A stretch of 64,000 bases of DNA from Croceicoccus sp. YJ47 (GCF_016745095.1 NZ_CP067087.1:872501-936500); one strand, 5' to 3'; positions 8,662-18,444 are shown, numbered from the stretch's first letter. Notes: generated from the sequence alone by a model not told the origin. A program made the numbers and translations.

Positions 8662-9094
8662 GTTCGCGACGCGTGAGAACCAACCGGCAAGGCCATCACC
8701 CCGGTATCGCGGCGCCGGATGCAAGCGAGGCGAAGGCGGTAAAATGGCGACGCCTTCCGATCCGAGCCGCCGCCTTTGCGACCCATCGGTTTTGAGGTCG
8801 CTATTACCCGCGCTTTCACCGATTCAATACCATGACAAATGTTATTGTTCGGTATCGGTAGAAAGAGCGGATTCCGTCACCGATTCGTCATATTAAACCG
8901 CGGATGGACTGTGTTTCGGCGATTTGTTCGTCCCGACCTCCATAGTCTGAGTATCACTCAGCCACTGGTAGATAATAACAACACCGGACCGGATGGCAGG
9001 CTTTCCAAGACCACGCAAAGTGGCGGAAAGAGACGGGCAAGTAGCAGGAGCGACTGAAGTTCAATTGCAACCATTCACTTGAGGGGTCTCTTGT
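8662..9094. promoter_or_regulatory. Upstream region of the siderophore-type receptor
   Basis: No gene is supported. The stretch has AT-rich islands near 8828-8860 and 8945-8985 in otherwise GC-rich DNA, as expected for promoter and repressor sites (an iron regulator would be usual for this receptor type). I cannot define a clear Fur box. A GAGGGG ribosome site lies before 9095. Confidence 0.4.
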
Positions 9095-11239
9095 ATGACG
9101 AATTGGAAATTTGCAGCCCTTGCGGCGCTTGCCACCGGGACGGCAGCCCTCGCATATCCGATCACCGCGTCGGCCCAGGACGCCGAAGCAACCAGCAGCG
9201 GCGAGATCGTCGTCACCGGCATTCGCCAGCAATATCGCGGCGACGTCCCGCTTGCGGAAGTTCCGCAGACGATTCAGACCATCGATGGCGACCTGCTGGA
9301 AAATCTCAACATCACGCGCCTCGACAATGCGCTCGACCTCGCCAGCGGCATTTCGCGCCAGAACAATTTCGGCGGTCTGTGGGACGCGTTCGCAATCCGC
9401 GGTTTTTCGGGAGACGAGAACTTTCCCTCGGGCTTCCTCGTCAACGGGTTCAACGGCGGCCGCGGCTATGGCGGTCCGCGCGATGCGTCCAACATCGAAC
9501 GCGTCGAAATCCTGAAGGGGCCCAATGGCGCGGTCTTCGGACGCGGCGAACCGGGCGGCACGGTGAACATCATCACCAAGAAAGCCGAACTTTCCGATAA
9601 TTTCGGCAGTTTCAATGTTTCGGCCTACAGTTTCGATACCTATCGCGTCGCGGGCGATTACAACCTCGTGGTCAGCGATACGCTGGCCTTGCGCGTGAAC
9701 GGCGCGGCGCAGGACGCGGGATCGTTCCGCGACAATCTGGAATCCAAGAAGATCGTGGCTTCGCCCTCGTTCCTGTTCGCGCCGACCAGCACGACCAAGA
9801 TCAGCTACGAAATGGAATATGTCGACAACCAGGTTCCGTTCGACCGCGGCGTCCTCGCGGTGGATGGCGTGCTGGGCCGCATTCCCGAATCGCGTTTTCT
9901 TGGCGAGCCGCGTGACGGCCCGATCCAGGTCGACGTGCTCGGCCACCAGGTGCAGTTCCAGCAGCAATTGTCGCGCGACTGGTTCCTGCTCGTGGGGGCA
10001 GGCTATCGCGATACCGGCTTCGAAGGCTTTTCGAGCGATCCCGAACTGTCCGGGCGGCGTCAATCGCTCGACGAGACCGGAAATATCCTCGTGCGCCAGC
10101 GCCGCTACCGCGATTACGACACGACCAATACGGTCTTCCGCGGGGAAATTTCGGGCAAGTTCTATACCGGGCCGCTAACGCACCATGTCCTGTTCGGTGC
10201 CGACTGGGACCGCTTCAAGATCAACCTGCTGCAGCAGCGCTATCGCTGGAACGGGAATTATCAGCCCGGCGACCCCATCATTCCTGAAATGTATGCGATC
10301 GACATCTTCAATCCGCAATACGGCCAGGTCGTGATCCCGAACGCCACGATCACCGACTCGCTTGAAAAGCAGACGTCGTACGGCCTCTATTTTCAGGATC
10401 AGATCGACATTACCGAGCGCCTGAAGCTGCGGATCGGCGGGCGATACGACCGCTTCAAGCAGGACATCAACTCGTTCGGCGAGAATCTGCCCGTCGTGGT
10501 CGAAAAGCAATTCAGCCCGACCGCCGGCGTGCTTTACGAAGTGACCGACAGCCTTGCGGTCTATGCCGCCTATGGCACCGGTTTCCGGCCCAATAGCGGC
10601 CTCGATGCGCAGAACGATCCGTTCCCGTCCGAAACCAGCGAATCGTACGAGGCGGGCCTGCGCTTCAACTCGTACGACGAAACGATCATGGCGACGCTGG
10701 CCGCGTTCACCATGACGAAGGACAACATCCTCACCAACGACCCGCTGAACGGAAACTTCTCCATCGCGGCGGGTTCGGCGCGCAGCCGCGGGATCGAGGC
10801 GGACATCACGGCCAATCTGGCCGAGGGGCTGCTGCTGATCGCGAACTATGCCTACACCGACGCCGAATGGCGCACGAGTTCGCTGGACAAGGATTTCGCG
10901 CTTCAGATCGACCGCGGCGATCAGCTCATCAACGTGCCCAAGCATCAGGCGAACCTGCTGCTGACCAAGGATTTCGATCTTGCGGGCGGCACGTTCACCC
11001 TCGGCGGGGGCGTGAACTATGTGGGCGAGCGCGTGGGCGAAACGGGCTTCGATTTCTACCTGCCCGACTACACGCTTGTCCGGGCGCTTGCGGCATTCCA
11101 GCCGACCGAAAGCATCCGGTTGAGCATCGACGCCACCAACCTGCTGGACGAGGATTACTACGCCGCGTCGTATCACCGTTACTGGGTCACGCCCGGCCAG
11201 CCGCGGGCGATCACGGGCCGGATCGACTTCGCCTTCTAA
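9095..11239 (+). CDS. TonB-dependent siderophore receptor
   Basis: This is a 714-residue outer-membrane receptor. It has a signal peptide (residues 1-28, cleavage after ASA), a TonB box (GEIVVTGI, about 35), a plug domain (VPQTIQTIDGDLLENL to about 175, with RVEILKGPNGAVFGRGEPGG) and a 22-strand barrel ending in the aromatic-terminal RITGRIDFAF type. The EILKGP/GEPGG plug signature is typical of siderophore (FhuA/FepA-like, TIGR01783-type) receptors. A hairpin and then a PepSY protein follow, a common pairing for iron uptake and reduction. The exact siderophore cannot be read from sequence. Confidence 0.92.
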   Translation: MTNWKFAALAALATGTAALAYPITASAQDAEATSSGEIVVTGIRQQYRGDVPLAEVPQTIQTIDGDLLENLNITRLDNALDLASGISRQNNFGGLWDAFAIRGFSGDENFPSGFLVNGFNGGRGYGGPRDASNIERVEILKGPNGAVFGRGEPGGTVNIITKKAELSDNFGSFNVSAYSFDTYRVAGDYNLVVSDTLALRVNGAAQDAGSFRDNLESKKIVASPSFLFAPTSTTKISYEMEYVDNQVPFDRGVLAVDGVLGRIPESRFLGEPRDGPIQVDVLGHQVQFQQQLSRDWFLLVGAGYRDTGFEGFSSDPELSGRRQSLDETGNILVRQRRYRDYDTTNTVFRGEISGKFYTGPLTHHVLFGADWDRFKINLLQQRYRWNGNYQPGDPIIPEMYAIDIFNPQYGQVVIPNATITDSLEKQTSYGLYFQDQIDITERLKLRIGGRYDRFKQDINSFGENLPVVVEKQFSPTAGVLYEVTDSLAVYAAYGTGFRPNSGLDAQNDPFPSETSESYEAGLRFNSYDETIMATLAAFTMTKDNILTNDPLNGNFSIAAGSARSRGIEADITANLAEGLLLIANYAYTDAEWRTSSLDKDFALQIDRGDQLINVPKHQANLLLTKDFDLAGGTFTLGGGVNYVGERVGETGFDFYLPDYTLVRALAAFQPTESIRLSIDATNLLDEDYYAASYHRYWVTPGQPRAITGRIDFAF

Positions 11240-11253
11240 GGTCGGTCCCGATC

Positions 11254-11292
11254 GAGGCCGCCGACCCCGCCGAAGGGCGGTTCGGCGGCCTC
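11254..11292 (+). terminator. Hairpin after the TonB receptor
   Basis: An 11-bp perfect stem (GAGGCCGCCGA / TCGGCGGCCTC) between the receptor and the PepSY gene. It lacks a T run, so it may weaken read-through or stabilise mRNA rather than fully terminate. Confidence 0.5.
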
Positions 11293-11321
11293 ACCCCTTG
11301 TCCACCAGGTTCACCGGCGCC

Positions 11322-12350
11322 ATGAAACCTCACAGCCTTCTTGTGCTTCATCGCCGGCTGGCCCTTGTCTTCGCACCGTTTCTCGTCCTGCAGGCACTCA
11401 CGGGGTCGATGCTGCTCTACCGGGACGATCTGGCCTCGCTGCTGCAACCGGCTACTTCGTCGGCGCAGGAGGAACCTGCGCCCGTATCCGCGCTCTATGC
11501 CGCTGCGCGCCGCGCGGCGCCGGACAGCGCGCCGCAGCGCCTCTATCTCCCGCCAGCGCCCGGAAGCGCCGTCGTCGCGCAAATGCGGCACGGCGACGGG
11601 ACGCTCGATTACGCGCTGATCGACCCGGCGAGCGGCATGGTCCTGTCGCGGGGGTCGATCTGGCGCTATCCGCTTCATGCCGCGCAGGAATTGCATCTGC
11701 GGCTGAATGCCGGGAATTTCGGGCTCCTGCTGGTCTGTATCTACGGTGCCGCGCTGGCAATGCTGGCGGTGACGGGGCTGTGGCACTGGTGGCCCGGCAA
11801 AAGGCGCGTCCTGAAGGCGCTCAAAATCCCGGACCGCACGCCGCAACGGATGAAACTGCGCATGTGGCACCGGTCGAGCGGCGCGCTGATGTCCGCGGCG
11901 CTCGTGATCCTCAGCGTGTCCGGCGTCCTCACCGCGCTTCCCAATTTCGCGGCGGCCGGCCCGGCGCCGGTGGACGGCCTCGTCCCGACCGCGGCCACGA
12001 TCGACGCCGCGGTTGCGCTCGCCGGCGCCCGCTTTTCCGATGGCCCGATGCGCGACATCCGGTTTCGTCCCGACGGCACCATCGCCGTCAATTTCCGCGC
12101 ACCGCGTGCGGGGCCGTGGGCGGTCGACACCGCCGTCGTGGATCCGTCCGCACCCGGCACGTTGCGCGCGATCCCGCACGAAGCGGATGACGCATTGTGG
12201 ACCGTCACCTATCCGATCCATACCGGCTCGATCATCGGGCCGGGGGGCCGCTGGATCATGCTCCTGCTCGCAGCCGGCCTTCTCTTTCTCTCCCTCTCCG
12301 GCCCGCTGCAATGGTGGCGCGCCCGGGCCAACAGGAAACCCCGATCATGA
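11322..12350 (+). CDS. PepSY-associated membrane protein
   Basis: A 342-residue inner-membrane protein of the PepSY-TM family. The first segment (LALVFAPFLVLQALTGSMLL) is a membrane helix, another lies near residues 135-160 (LLLVCIYGAALAMLAVTGLW), a third near 190-210 (ALMSAALVILSVSGVL), and a last one near the C-terminus. Several histidines lie at helix edges, as in PepSY proteins thought to pass electrons or reduce ferric siderophores in the periplasm. The start is the ATG at 11322. The stop overlaps the next gene's start (ATGA at 12347-12350), so the two are translationally coupled. Confidence 0.85.
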   Translation: MKPHSLLVLHRRLALVFAPFLVLQALTGSMLLYRDDLASLLQPATSSAQEEPAPVSALYAAARRAAPDSAPQRLYLPPAPGSAVVAQMRHGDGTLDYALIDPASGMVLSRGSIWRYPLHAAQELHLRLNAGNFGLLLVCIYGAALAMLAVTGLWHWWPGKRRVLKALKIPDRTPQRMKLRMWHRSSGALMSAALVILSVSGVLTALPNFAAAGPAPVDGLVPTAATIDAAVALAGARFSDGPMRDIRFRPDGTIAVNFRAPRAGPWAVDTAVVDPSAPGTLRAIPHEADDALWTVTYPIHTGSIIGPGGRWIMLLLAAGLLFLSLSGPLQWWRARANRKPRS

Positions 12351-13276
12351 CCGCGATCCTTCACACCGGCGACCCCGAGCGCGGCGCGCTGTGGCAGCAG
12401 ATCGTAACGCGCGAACTGCCCGACATCGATTTTCGCTGCTGGCCCGATGCCGGCGACCCGGCGGAGATCACCGGCCTCATCGCCTGGACGCTCGATGCCG
12501 AGCTTGTCGCAAGCCTGACGAACCTCGAAATCCTGTTCAGCATCGGCGCGGGGGTGGACCAGCTCGACCTCTCGCTCCTGCCGCCGCATGTGCGGGTGGT
12601 GCGGATGATCGAAACGGGGATCACCAATACCATGGCGGAATATGTCGCCATGGCGGCGCTGGCGCTGCACCGCGACCTGCCGTCCTATGTCGACAGCCAG
12701 CGCAGCGGCATGTGGGCGCCGCGCGATGTCCTGCTCACCGCCGAACGCACGGTCGGCGTCATGGGGCTCGGCCAGCTGGGCCGGGCGGCGATCCGCATGC
12801 TGGCGCCGCTGGGCTTTCGCGTCGCCGGGTGGAGCAGGAGCAGCACCGACGTTCCGGGGGCATTGTGCTTTGCCGACGATGCCGAACGCGACGAATTCCT
12901 GGCGCAGTGCGACATTCTCGTCTGCCTGCTTCCGCTCACCGACGACACGCGCGGCATTCTCGACCGCTCTCTGTTCGCGCGGATGAAGGCGGGCGCGTCG
13001 CTGATCAATGTCGCGCGCGGTGGCCATCTGGTTCAGGACGACCTGATCGAGGCCCTCGATTCAGGACAGCTGCGTTATGCGTTTCTCGATGTCGCGCAGC
13101 CGGAGCCGCTGCCCGAGGGGCATCCCTTCTATTCGCACCCTTCCATCATGCTGACGCCGCATATTGCCGGGGTCACGCGCAAGGAAACCGCGGTGCACGC
13201 GCTGATCGACAATCTGCGCCGGGCACGAACGGGCGAGCCGCTGGAAGGCGAGATCGATCGGGCGCGGGGCTATTGA
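12347..13276 (+). CDS. D-isomer-specific 2-hydroxyacid dehydrogenase (glyoxylate/hydroxypyruvate reductase A type)
   Basis: This 309-residue protein carries the NAD(P)-binding motif VGVMGLGQLGRAA (about residue 138) and the substrate-binding arginine in NVARGGHLVQDD. The acid and histidine of the catalytic set are in QPEPLPEGHPF and LTPHIAG. The N-terminal fold is the short type of GhrA. It would reduce glyoxylate, hydroxypyruvate or another 2-keto acid in the cytoplasm. It is coupled to the PepSY gene by an ATGA overlap, an unusual partner; its substrate fits better with the amino-acid genes that follow. An in-frame upstream start at 12197 would overlap the PepSY gene by 154 bp and is unlikely. 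Confidence 0.88.
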   Translation: MTAILHTGDPERGALWQQIVTRELPDIDFRCWPDAGDPAEITGLIAWTLDAELVASLTNLEILFSIGAGVDQLDLSLLPPHVRVVRMIETGITNTMAEYVAMAALALHRDLPSYVDSQRSGMWAPRDVLLTAERTVGVMGLGQLGRAAIRMLAPLGFRVAGWSRSSTDVPGALCFADDAERDEFLAQCDILVCLLPLTDDTRGILDRSLFARMKAGASLINVARGGHLVQDDLIEALDSGQLRYAFLDVAQPEPLPEGHPFYSHPSIMLTPHIAGVTRKETAVHALIDNLRRARTGEPLEGEIDRARGY

Positions 13277-13394
13277 GCGGACATGTCGGGACCGAACGCC
13301 GGCCATGGCTGTTCAGCGCAGGCGCGAATAACGCCATAATCTTTCGTTTGCCCGGCGAAACCGGCAGCCTCTGCCATGGAGGCGGGCCTAGCCA

Positions 13395-14303
13395 ATGAAA
13401 CGAGGCCGATCGTTCGGCAATGGCTGCAAGGATGGAGTGGTCGCAGTGGACAGAGTGATCGAAGGGCCGGTCGTTCTCAAGGACCTGATGCCTGAACATC
13501 TCGAGGCTGCGAACGCCTTGTCCGAGGAAGAATCCTGGCCGCACCGGCTCGAAGACTGGCAATTGTTCGAGGAGCTGGGCGAGGGTATCGTCGCGACCGT
13601 CGACGAGCGCGTCGTGGGCACCATCATGGCCTTCCGCTACGGCGACCGCCACGCGACGCTGGGCATGCTGCTCGAAGCGGGCGAGGTGCGCGAACGCGAC
13701 ATTGCCCGCATGCTCATGCTCGCCATGCTGGACCGGCTGGGCGAGGACATGAACGTCATGCTCAGCGCCACGCCGAAGCGTCAATCACTGTTCACGTCGC
13801 TCGGCTTCGTGCCCGCCGGCCTCGTCCATCAGCATCAGGGCATCGCGCCCAGCATGCCGCTCACCGCTCCGCGCGAGGACGAGCGCGTGCGCCCGATGGG
13901 CGAAGGCGAGCGCGACTTGCCGGGCCTTTACTGCAGCGCGACGGGCGTCGACCGTTCGGTCCTGTTCTATGCGATGGCGCGCGACAGCAGCGGCATCGTC
14001 CTGACGCGCGATCACGAACCGGTCGGCTTTGCGTTGCTGCGGCGGTTCGGTCGCGGCCGCGTCATCGCACCCATCGTCGCGCCCGATTTCGAAGGGGCCA
14101 AATTGCTGGCCACGCAAATGCTCGGTGCACAGGCCGGCCATTATTGCCGGATCGACACCGTCGGCGGCTTCGGCATGTCCGAATGGCTGGAATCGATCGG
14201 CCTGCCGCGGGCGACGACCGTGCGCACCATGGTGCGCGGAACATTGCCGGTCGTAGGCGACGGTCCGCGCGTCTACGGCATCGCCGGCCAAGCTTATGGA
14301 TAA
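13395..14303 (+). CDS. Two-domain GNAT N-acetyltransferase (YitH-like)
   Basis: The 302-residue protein has an N-terminal GNAT domain (about residues 25-160) and a C-terminal Acetyltransf_18-like domain (about 165-295). It closely parallels the gene at 31027-31893 (shared patterns such as LSEEESWPHRLEDW versus LSQDVQWPYRIEDW, and RRFGRGRVIAPIVA versus RRWGRGVVVGPVVA). The start at 13395 follows GGAGG at normal distance. It is 12 bp before an aldehyde dehydrogenase and probably heads a catabolic operon running to 18933. The acyl acceptor is unknown; an amine or amino acid from the pathway is plausible. Confidence 0.85.
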   Translation: MKRGRSFGNGCKDGVVAVDRVIEGPVVLKDLMPEHLEAANALSEEESWPHRLEDWQLFEELGEGIVATVDERVVGTIMAFRYGDRHATLGMLLEAGEVRERDIARMLMLAMLDRLGEDMNVMLSATPKRQSLFTSLGFVPAGLVHQHQGIAPSMPLTAPREDERVRPMGEGERDLPGLYCSATGVDRSVLFYAMARDSSGIVLTRDHEPVGFALLRRFGRGRVIAPIVAPDFEGAKLLATQMLGAQAGHYCRIDTVGGFGMSEWLESIGLPRATTVRTMVRGTLPVVGDGPRVYGIAGQAYG

Positions 14304-14315
14304 CGAGACAACACC

Positions 14316-15773
14316 ATGACCCTTGAACTTTCCGATTCCGCCCTTCTGCGCCAGGCTGCCCTTGTGGATGGCGAATGGCTGTCCTCTGCCGGTGACGAGA
14401 TTGCGGTGATCGACCCCGCGACCGGTTCGCCCGTGGGATCGGTGCCGGGCTGCGGCACGGCGGAGACCGAACGTGCCATCGCCGCCGCGGTCGCCGCATG
14501 GCCGGCGTGGCGCGCGATGACGGCTAGCGAACGCTGCGCCCTGCTCGATCGGTGGCATGCGCTCGTCCTCGAAAATGTCGACGACCTTGCCCGCATCATG
14601 ACCGCGGAACAGGGCAAGCCGCTTGCCGAGGCCGCGGGCGAGATCCGCTATGCCGCCAGCTTCATCAAATGGTTCGCCGAGGAAGGCCGCCGGGTCGGCG
14701 CGCGCAATGTGCCCTCCCCCGAACGCGACCGCCGTATCATCGTGATGGTCGAGCCGGTCGGCGTGTCCGCCGCGATCACGCCGTGGAATTTCCCCTCCGC
14801 GATGATCACGCGCAAATGTGCGCCTGCGCTTGCCGCCGGGTGCCCGGTCATCGTGAAGCCTTCGGAAATGACGCCGTTCTCCGCGCTGGCGCTGGCGGAG
14901 CTGGCGCTGCGTGCGGGCATCCCGGCGGGTGTGTTTCACATCCTCACGGGCATGCCGCAGGACATCGGCGCCGCCATCACCGCCAGCACCGACGTGCGCA
15001 AGCTGTCCTTCACCGGATCGACACGTGTCGGTTCCCTGCTCATGCGGCAGAGCGCGGACACCATCAAGCGACTCAGCCTCGAACTGGGCGGCAATGCGCC
15101 GCTGCTCGTGTTCGACGACGCCGATCTCGACGTGGCGGTCGCGGCCACGATGGCGAGCAAGTTCCGCAACGCAGGCCAGACCTGCGTATGTGCAAACCGC
15201 ATCTTGGTGCAGTCGGGCATCCATGACGCCTTCGTCGAACGGCTCGGCGCCGCGGTGGCCGCGCTCCATGTCGGACCCGGGATCGAGGACGGCGCAACGA
15301 CCGGCCCGCTCATCAACGACAGCGCCGTCGAAAAAGTGTCGAGCCATCTCGCCGACGCGCTGGACAAGGGCGCGCGTGTCGTCGCCAGCGGCACCGGACG
15401 GGAGGGCGACCGTTTCGTCCGCCCCGTGCTGGTGACCGGCGCCAATCCCGACATGCGGCTCGCGAGCGAGGAAACCTTCGGGCCGCTCGCGCCCGTGTTC
15501 CGTTTCGACAGCGAGGAGGAGGGCCTCCGCCTCGCCAATGACACGCAATACGGCCTCGCCAGCTATTTCTACACGCGCGACATTTCCCGCGCGTTCCGCG
15601 TTGCCGAAGGGCTCGAGGCGGGCATGATCGCGCTCAACACCGGGTCGATTGCCATGGAAATGGCGCCGTTTGGCGGCATCAAGCAATCGGGCCTCGGGCG
15701 CGAAGGCGGGCTTGAGGGGATCGACGAATATCTCGAAACCAAGGCCTTCCACATCGGCGCGATAGGCGCCTGA
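14316..15773 (+). CDS. gabD: Succinate-semialdehyde dehydrogenase-type aldehyde dehydrogenase
   Basis: This 485-residue protein fits the GabD family in length and sequence. Visible features are the NAD(P)-binding region TPWNFPSAMI (about 150), FTGSTRVG (about 230), the general base in LELGGNAPLLV (about 255) and the catalytic cysteine in NAGQTCVCANR (about 290). It oxidises succinate semialdehyde or a close relative such as glutarate semialdehyde to the acid. It lies between the GNAT gene and a tartrate/malate-type dehydrogenase and upstream of a class III transaminase, matching a route in which the transaminase makes the semialdehyde. Substrate length is not certain. Confidence 0.85.
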   Translation: MTLELSDSALLRQAALVDGEWLSSAGDEIAVIDPATGSPVGSVPGCGTAETERAIAAAVAAWPAWRAMTASERCALLDRWHALVLENVDDLARIMTAEQGKPLAEAAGEIRYAASFIKWFAEEGRRVGARNVPSPERDRRIIVMVEPVGVSAAITPWNFPSAMITRKCAPALAAGCPVIVKPSEMTPFSALALAELALRAGIPAGVFHILTGMPQDIGAAITASTDVRKLSFTGSTRVGSLLMRQSADTIKRLSLELGGNAPLLVFDDADLDVAVAATMASKFRNAGQTCVCANRILVQSGIHDAFVERLGAAVAALHVGPGIEDGATTGPLINDSAVEKVSSHLADALDKGARVVASGTGREGDRFVRPVLVTGANPDMRLASEETFGPLAPVFRFDSEEEGLRLANDTQYGLASYFYTRDISRAFRVAEGLEAGMIALNTGSIAMEMAPFGGIKQSGLGREGGLEGIDEYLETKAFHIGAIGA

Positions 15774-15818
15774 AACCGCACGACCCTTCATTTTTCAGAA
15801 CAAGAGAACCGGACCAGC

Positions 15819-16892
15819 ATGACCACGAACCGCAGCTATCGCATCGCCGTCATCCCCGGCGACGGCATCGGCAAGGAAGTCATGCCCGAGGGCATTCGCG
15901 CGCTCGAGGCGGCCTCGGCGCGCCACGGCTTCTCACTCGACCTCGAATGGCATGATTTCTCCAGCGCGGACTATTATGCCAGGCATGGACAGATGATGCC
16001 GGACGACTGGAAGGACCGGATCGGCGGCGTCGACGCCATTTTCTTCGGCGCGGTCGGCTGGCCCGAAACCGTGCCCGACCATATCTCGCTGTGGCAATCG
16101 ATCCTTCAGTTCCGCCGCGAATATGACCAGTACGTCAATCTTCGCCCGGTCCGGTTGATGCCGGGCGTGCCCTGCCCGCTGGCGGGACGCGAACCGGGCG
16201 ACATCGATTTCTGGGTCGTGCGTGAAAATACCGAGGGCGAGTACAGCTCGGTCGGCGGCACCATGTTCCCCGGCACCGATCGCGAGATCGTGATTCAGGA
16301 AACGGTGATGACGCGCCACGGGGTCGACCGCGTGCTGCGCTACGCCTTCGACCTCGCGTTGAAACGCGAACGCCGCCACGTCACCAGCGCCACGAAATCG
16401 AACGGCATCGCGATCACCATGCCCTACTGGGACAGCCGGGTGGAGGCGATCGGCGCCGAATATCCGGACGTCACCCATGACAAGTATCACATCGACATTC
16501 TCACCGCGCAATTCGTGATGAACCCGCAACGTTTCGACGTGGTCGTCGCATCGAACCTGTTCGGCGACATCCTGTCCGATCTCGGCCCGGCCTGCGCCGG
16601 GACCATTGGCGTGGCGCCTTCCGCGAACATCAATCCCGACGGCATCCACCCCTCGCTGTTCGAACCGGTCCACGGATCCGCGCCCGACATCGCAGGAAAG
16701 GGCATCGCCAATCCGGTCGGCCAGATCTGGTCGGCGGTCATGATGCTGGAACATCTGGGCGAACATGCGGCGGCGGCATCGATCATGGCCTCGATCGAGG
16801 ATGTGCTGTCGACCGAAACCGGGCGCACCGCCGATTTGAAGGGGAAGGCCGATACCGTGACCTGCGGCAAGGCCATCGCGGCGGGTATCTAG
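15819..16892 (+). CDS. Tartrate dehydrogenase / D-malate decarboxylating dehydrogenase family
   Basis: This 357-residue protein belongs to the isocitrate/isopropylmalate dehydrogenase family, TtuC/DmlA branch. It begins RIAVIPGDGIGKEV, has the substrate arginines around LRPVRLMPG, the catalytic WVVRENTEGEYSSVGG (about 140), and the metal aspartates in NLFGDILSDLG (about 247). The TtuC-type members act on tartrate, D-malate or 3-isopropylmalate and need Mn2+ or Mg2+ with NAD. There is no leucine-biosynthesis gene nearby, which argues against LeuB. It is in line with aldehyde dehydrogenase and transaminase genes. Confidence 0.88.
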   Translation: MTTNRSYRIAVIPGDGIGKEVMPEGIRALEAASARHGFSLDLEWHDFSSADYYARHGQMMPDDWKDRIGGVDAIFFGAVGWPETVPDHISLWQSILQFRREYDQYVNLRPVRLMPGVPCPLAGREPGDIDFWVVRENTEGEYSSVGGTMFPGTDREIVIQETVMTRHGVDRVLRYAFDLALKRERRHVTSATKSNGIAITMPYWDSRVEAIGAEYPDVTHDKYHIDILTAQFVMNPQRFDVVVASNLFGDILSDLGPACAGTIGVAPSANINPDGIHPSLFEPVHGSAPDIAGKGIANPVGQIWSAVMMLEHLGEHAAAASIMASIEDVLSTETGRTADLKGKADTVTCGKAIAAGI

Positions 16893-17024
16893 ACGGGACC
16901 TTTCCGCATGGACTTCACCGGTGCGGCAGATTATGCCGCGGAGATGGCTGAACCGGCGCAGGTCCTGAAATCACGGGGCGAATTTCGATATTCCGGGCCG
17001 CGGACGTCTGCCTAAGATGGCTTC

Positions 17025-18434
17025 ATGAACAGTGCATCCATGCTCTCCGCCGGTCATCGCTCCAACCGCTCGCTCGTCGAGATCGACCGTGATCACCTGA
17101 TCCACCCCGTCACCGCCCTGCGCGGCCACGAACAGAACGGCGTCCGCATGTTGACCGGCGGTCACGGCATGTGGCTGAAGGATGCAGACGGCCGCGAAAT
17201 CCTCGACGCGTTCGCGGGGCTGTGGTGCGTCAACGCGGGCTATGGCCAGGATAGCATCGTCGAGGCGGCCTCGCGGCAGATGCGCGAGCTGCCCTACGCC
17301 ACCGGCTATTTCTCGTTCGGCGCGGAGGCGCCGATCAGGCTCGCCGGAAAGCTGGCCGAGCTTGCGCCCGATGGGCTCGACCACGTGTTCTTCACGCTCG
17401 GCGGGTCCGACGCGGTCGACAGCGCGCTGCGCTATATCACGCATTATTTCAACGCCATCGGCAAGCCGGACAAGAAGCATTGCATCGCGCTGGAATGGGG
17501 GTACCACGGGTCCAGCTCGACCGGCGCGGGCATGACCGGCCTGCCGGCGTTTCACCGCGGTTTCGACCTGCCCCGGCCCTGGCAGCATCACATCGCCTCC
17601 CCCTACCCCTACCGCCACCCTAACGGCGACGACGATGCCGCGGTCATCGACAGCACGGTCAAGGCGCTCGAGGCCAAGGTCGCCGAGCTTGGTGCCGACA
17701 ATGTCGCGGCCTTTTTCTGCGAACCGATCCAGGGGTCGGGCGGGGTCATCGTGCCGCCGGTGGGCTGGCTGAAAGCGATCCGCGAAACCTGTACGCGGCT
17801 CGGCATATTGATGCTGGTGGACGAGGTGATCACCGGGTTCGGCCGCACCGGCCCGATGTTCGCGTGCGAAGCAGAGGGCGTGTCGCCGGATTTCATGACG
17901 CTCGCGAAGGGGCTGACCTCCGGCTACGTGCCGATGGGCGCGATGATGATGGCGGACCATGTCTATCAGGCGATCGCCGACAGCACGGCAAGCGACGTGA
18001 TGGTCGGCCACGGCCTCACCTATTCCGGCCACCCGGTCAGCGCGGCCGCAGCACTCGAAGTCATCCGGCTGTATGAAGACGGCCTGCTCGCCAATGGACA
18101 GCGCATGGGCGAACGGTTCATGCAGCATCTGTCCCGCATCGCCGATCACCCTCTGGTCGGCGATACGAGAGGGCGCGGCATGCTGGGCGCGATCGAGCTT
18201 GTCACCGACAAGAAGACGCGGTCTGCCTTCGATCCGGCGGCGGGGATTGCACCCACGCTTGGGCGCCTGACATGGGAGAACGGGGTCGTCGTGCGCTGTT
18301 TCCCGCAGGGCGTGATCGGTTTTGCGCCCGCGCTATGTTGTTCAGAGGATGAGATGGACAGCATTTTCGACCGCGTCGAACGATCGCTGGACCAGCTTCT
18401 TGAAATGCCGGATATTCGTGCGGCCATGAAATGA
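17025..18434 (+). CDS. Class III aminotransferase (omega-amino acid:pyruvate type)
   Basis: The 469-residue PLP enzyme has the class III signature. The cofactor lysine is in FMTLAKGLTSGYVPMG (about 290), preceded by the aspartate in LMLVDEVITGFGRTG (about 262); GLWCVNAGYG lies near residue 67. Its build is that of beta-alanine or omega-amino-acid:pyruvate transaminases, which turn terminal amines into aldehydes. The aldehyde dehydrogenase upstream could use the product. An Lrp/AsnC regulator follows after 10 bp, so the regulator is co-transcribed and may respond to the substrate. Confidence 0.9.
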   Translation: MNSASMLSAGHRSNRSLVEIDRDHLIHPVTALRGHEQNGVRMLTGGHGMWLKDADGREILDAFAGLWCVNAGYGQDSIVEAASRQMRELPYATGYFSFGAEAPIRLAGKLAELAPDGLDHVFFTLGGSDAVDSALRYITHYFNAIGKPDKKHCIALEWGYHGSSSTGAGMTGLPAFHRGFDLPRPWQHHIASPYPYRHPNGDDDAAVIDSTVKALEAKVAELGADNVAAFFCEPIQGSGGVIVPPVGWLKAIRETCTRLGILMLVDEVITGFGRTGPMFACEAEGVSPDFMTLAKGLTSGYVPMGAMMMADHVYQAIADSTASDVMVGHGLTYSGHPVSAAAALEVIRLYEDGLLANGQRMGERFMQHLSRIADHPLVGDTRGRGMLGAIELVTDKKTRSAFDPAAGIAPTLGRLTWENGVVVRCFPQGVIGFAPALCCSEDEMDSIFDRVERSLDQLLEMPDIRAAMK

Positions 18435-18444
18435 GGAGAATGCG

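Noticed and set aside
13785-15791. Open frame of 668 codons on the minus strand
   Set aside because: It is antisense to the GNAT and aldehyde dehydrogenase genes, has no family resemblance and is rich in Arg, His and Asp, as expected for antisense frames in GC-rich DNA.
15819-16892. 3-isopropylmalate dehydrogenase (leuB)
   Set aside because: No leuC, leuD or leuA nearby, and the sequence pattern (WVVRENTEGEYSSVGG, LRPVRLMPG) fits the tartrate/D-malate branch better.
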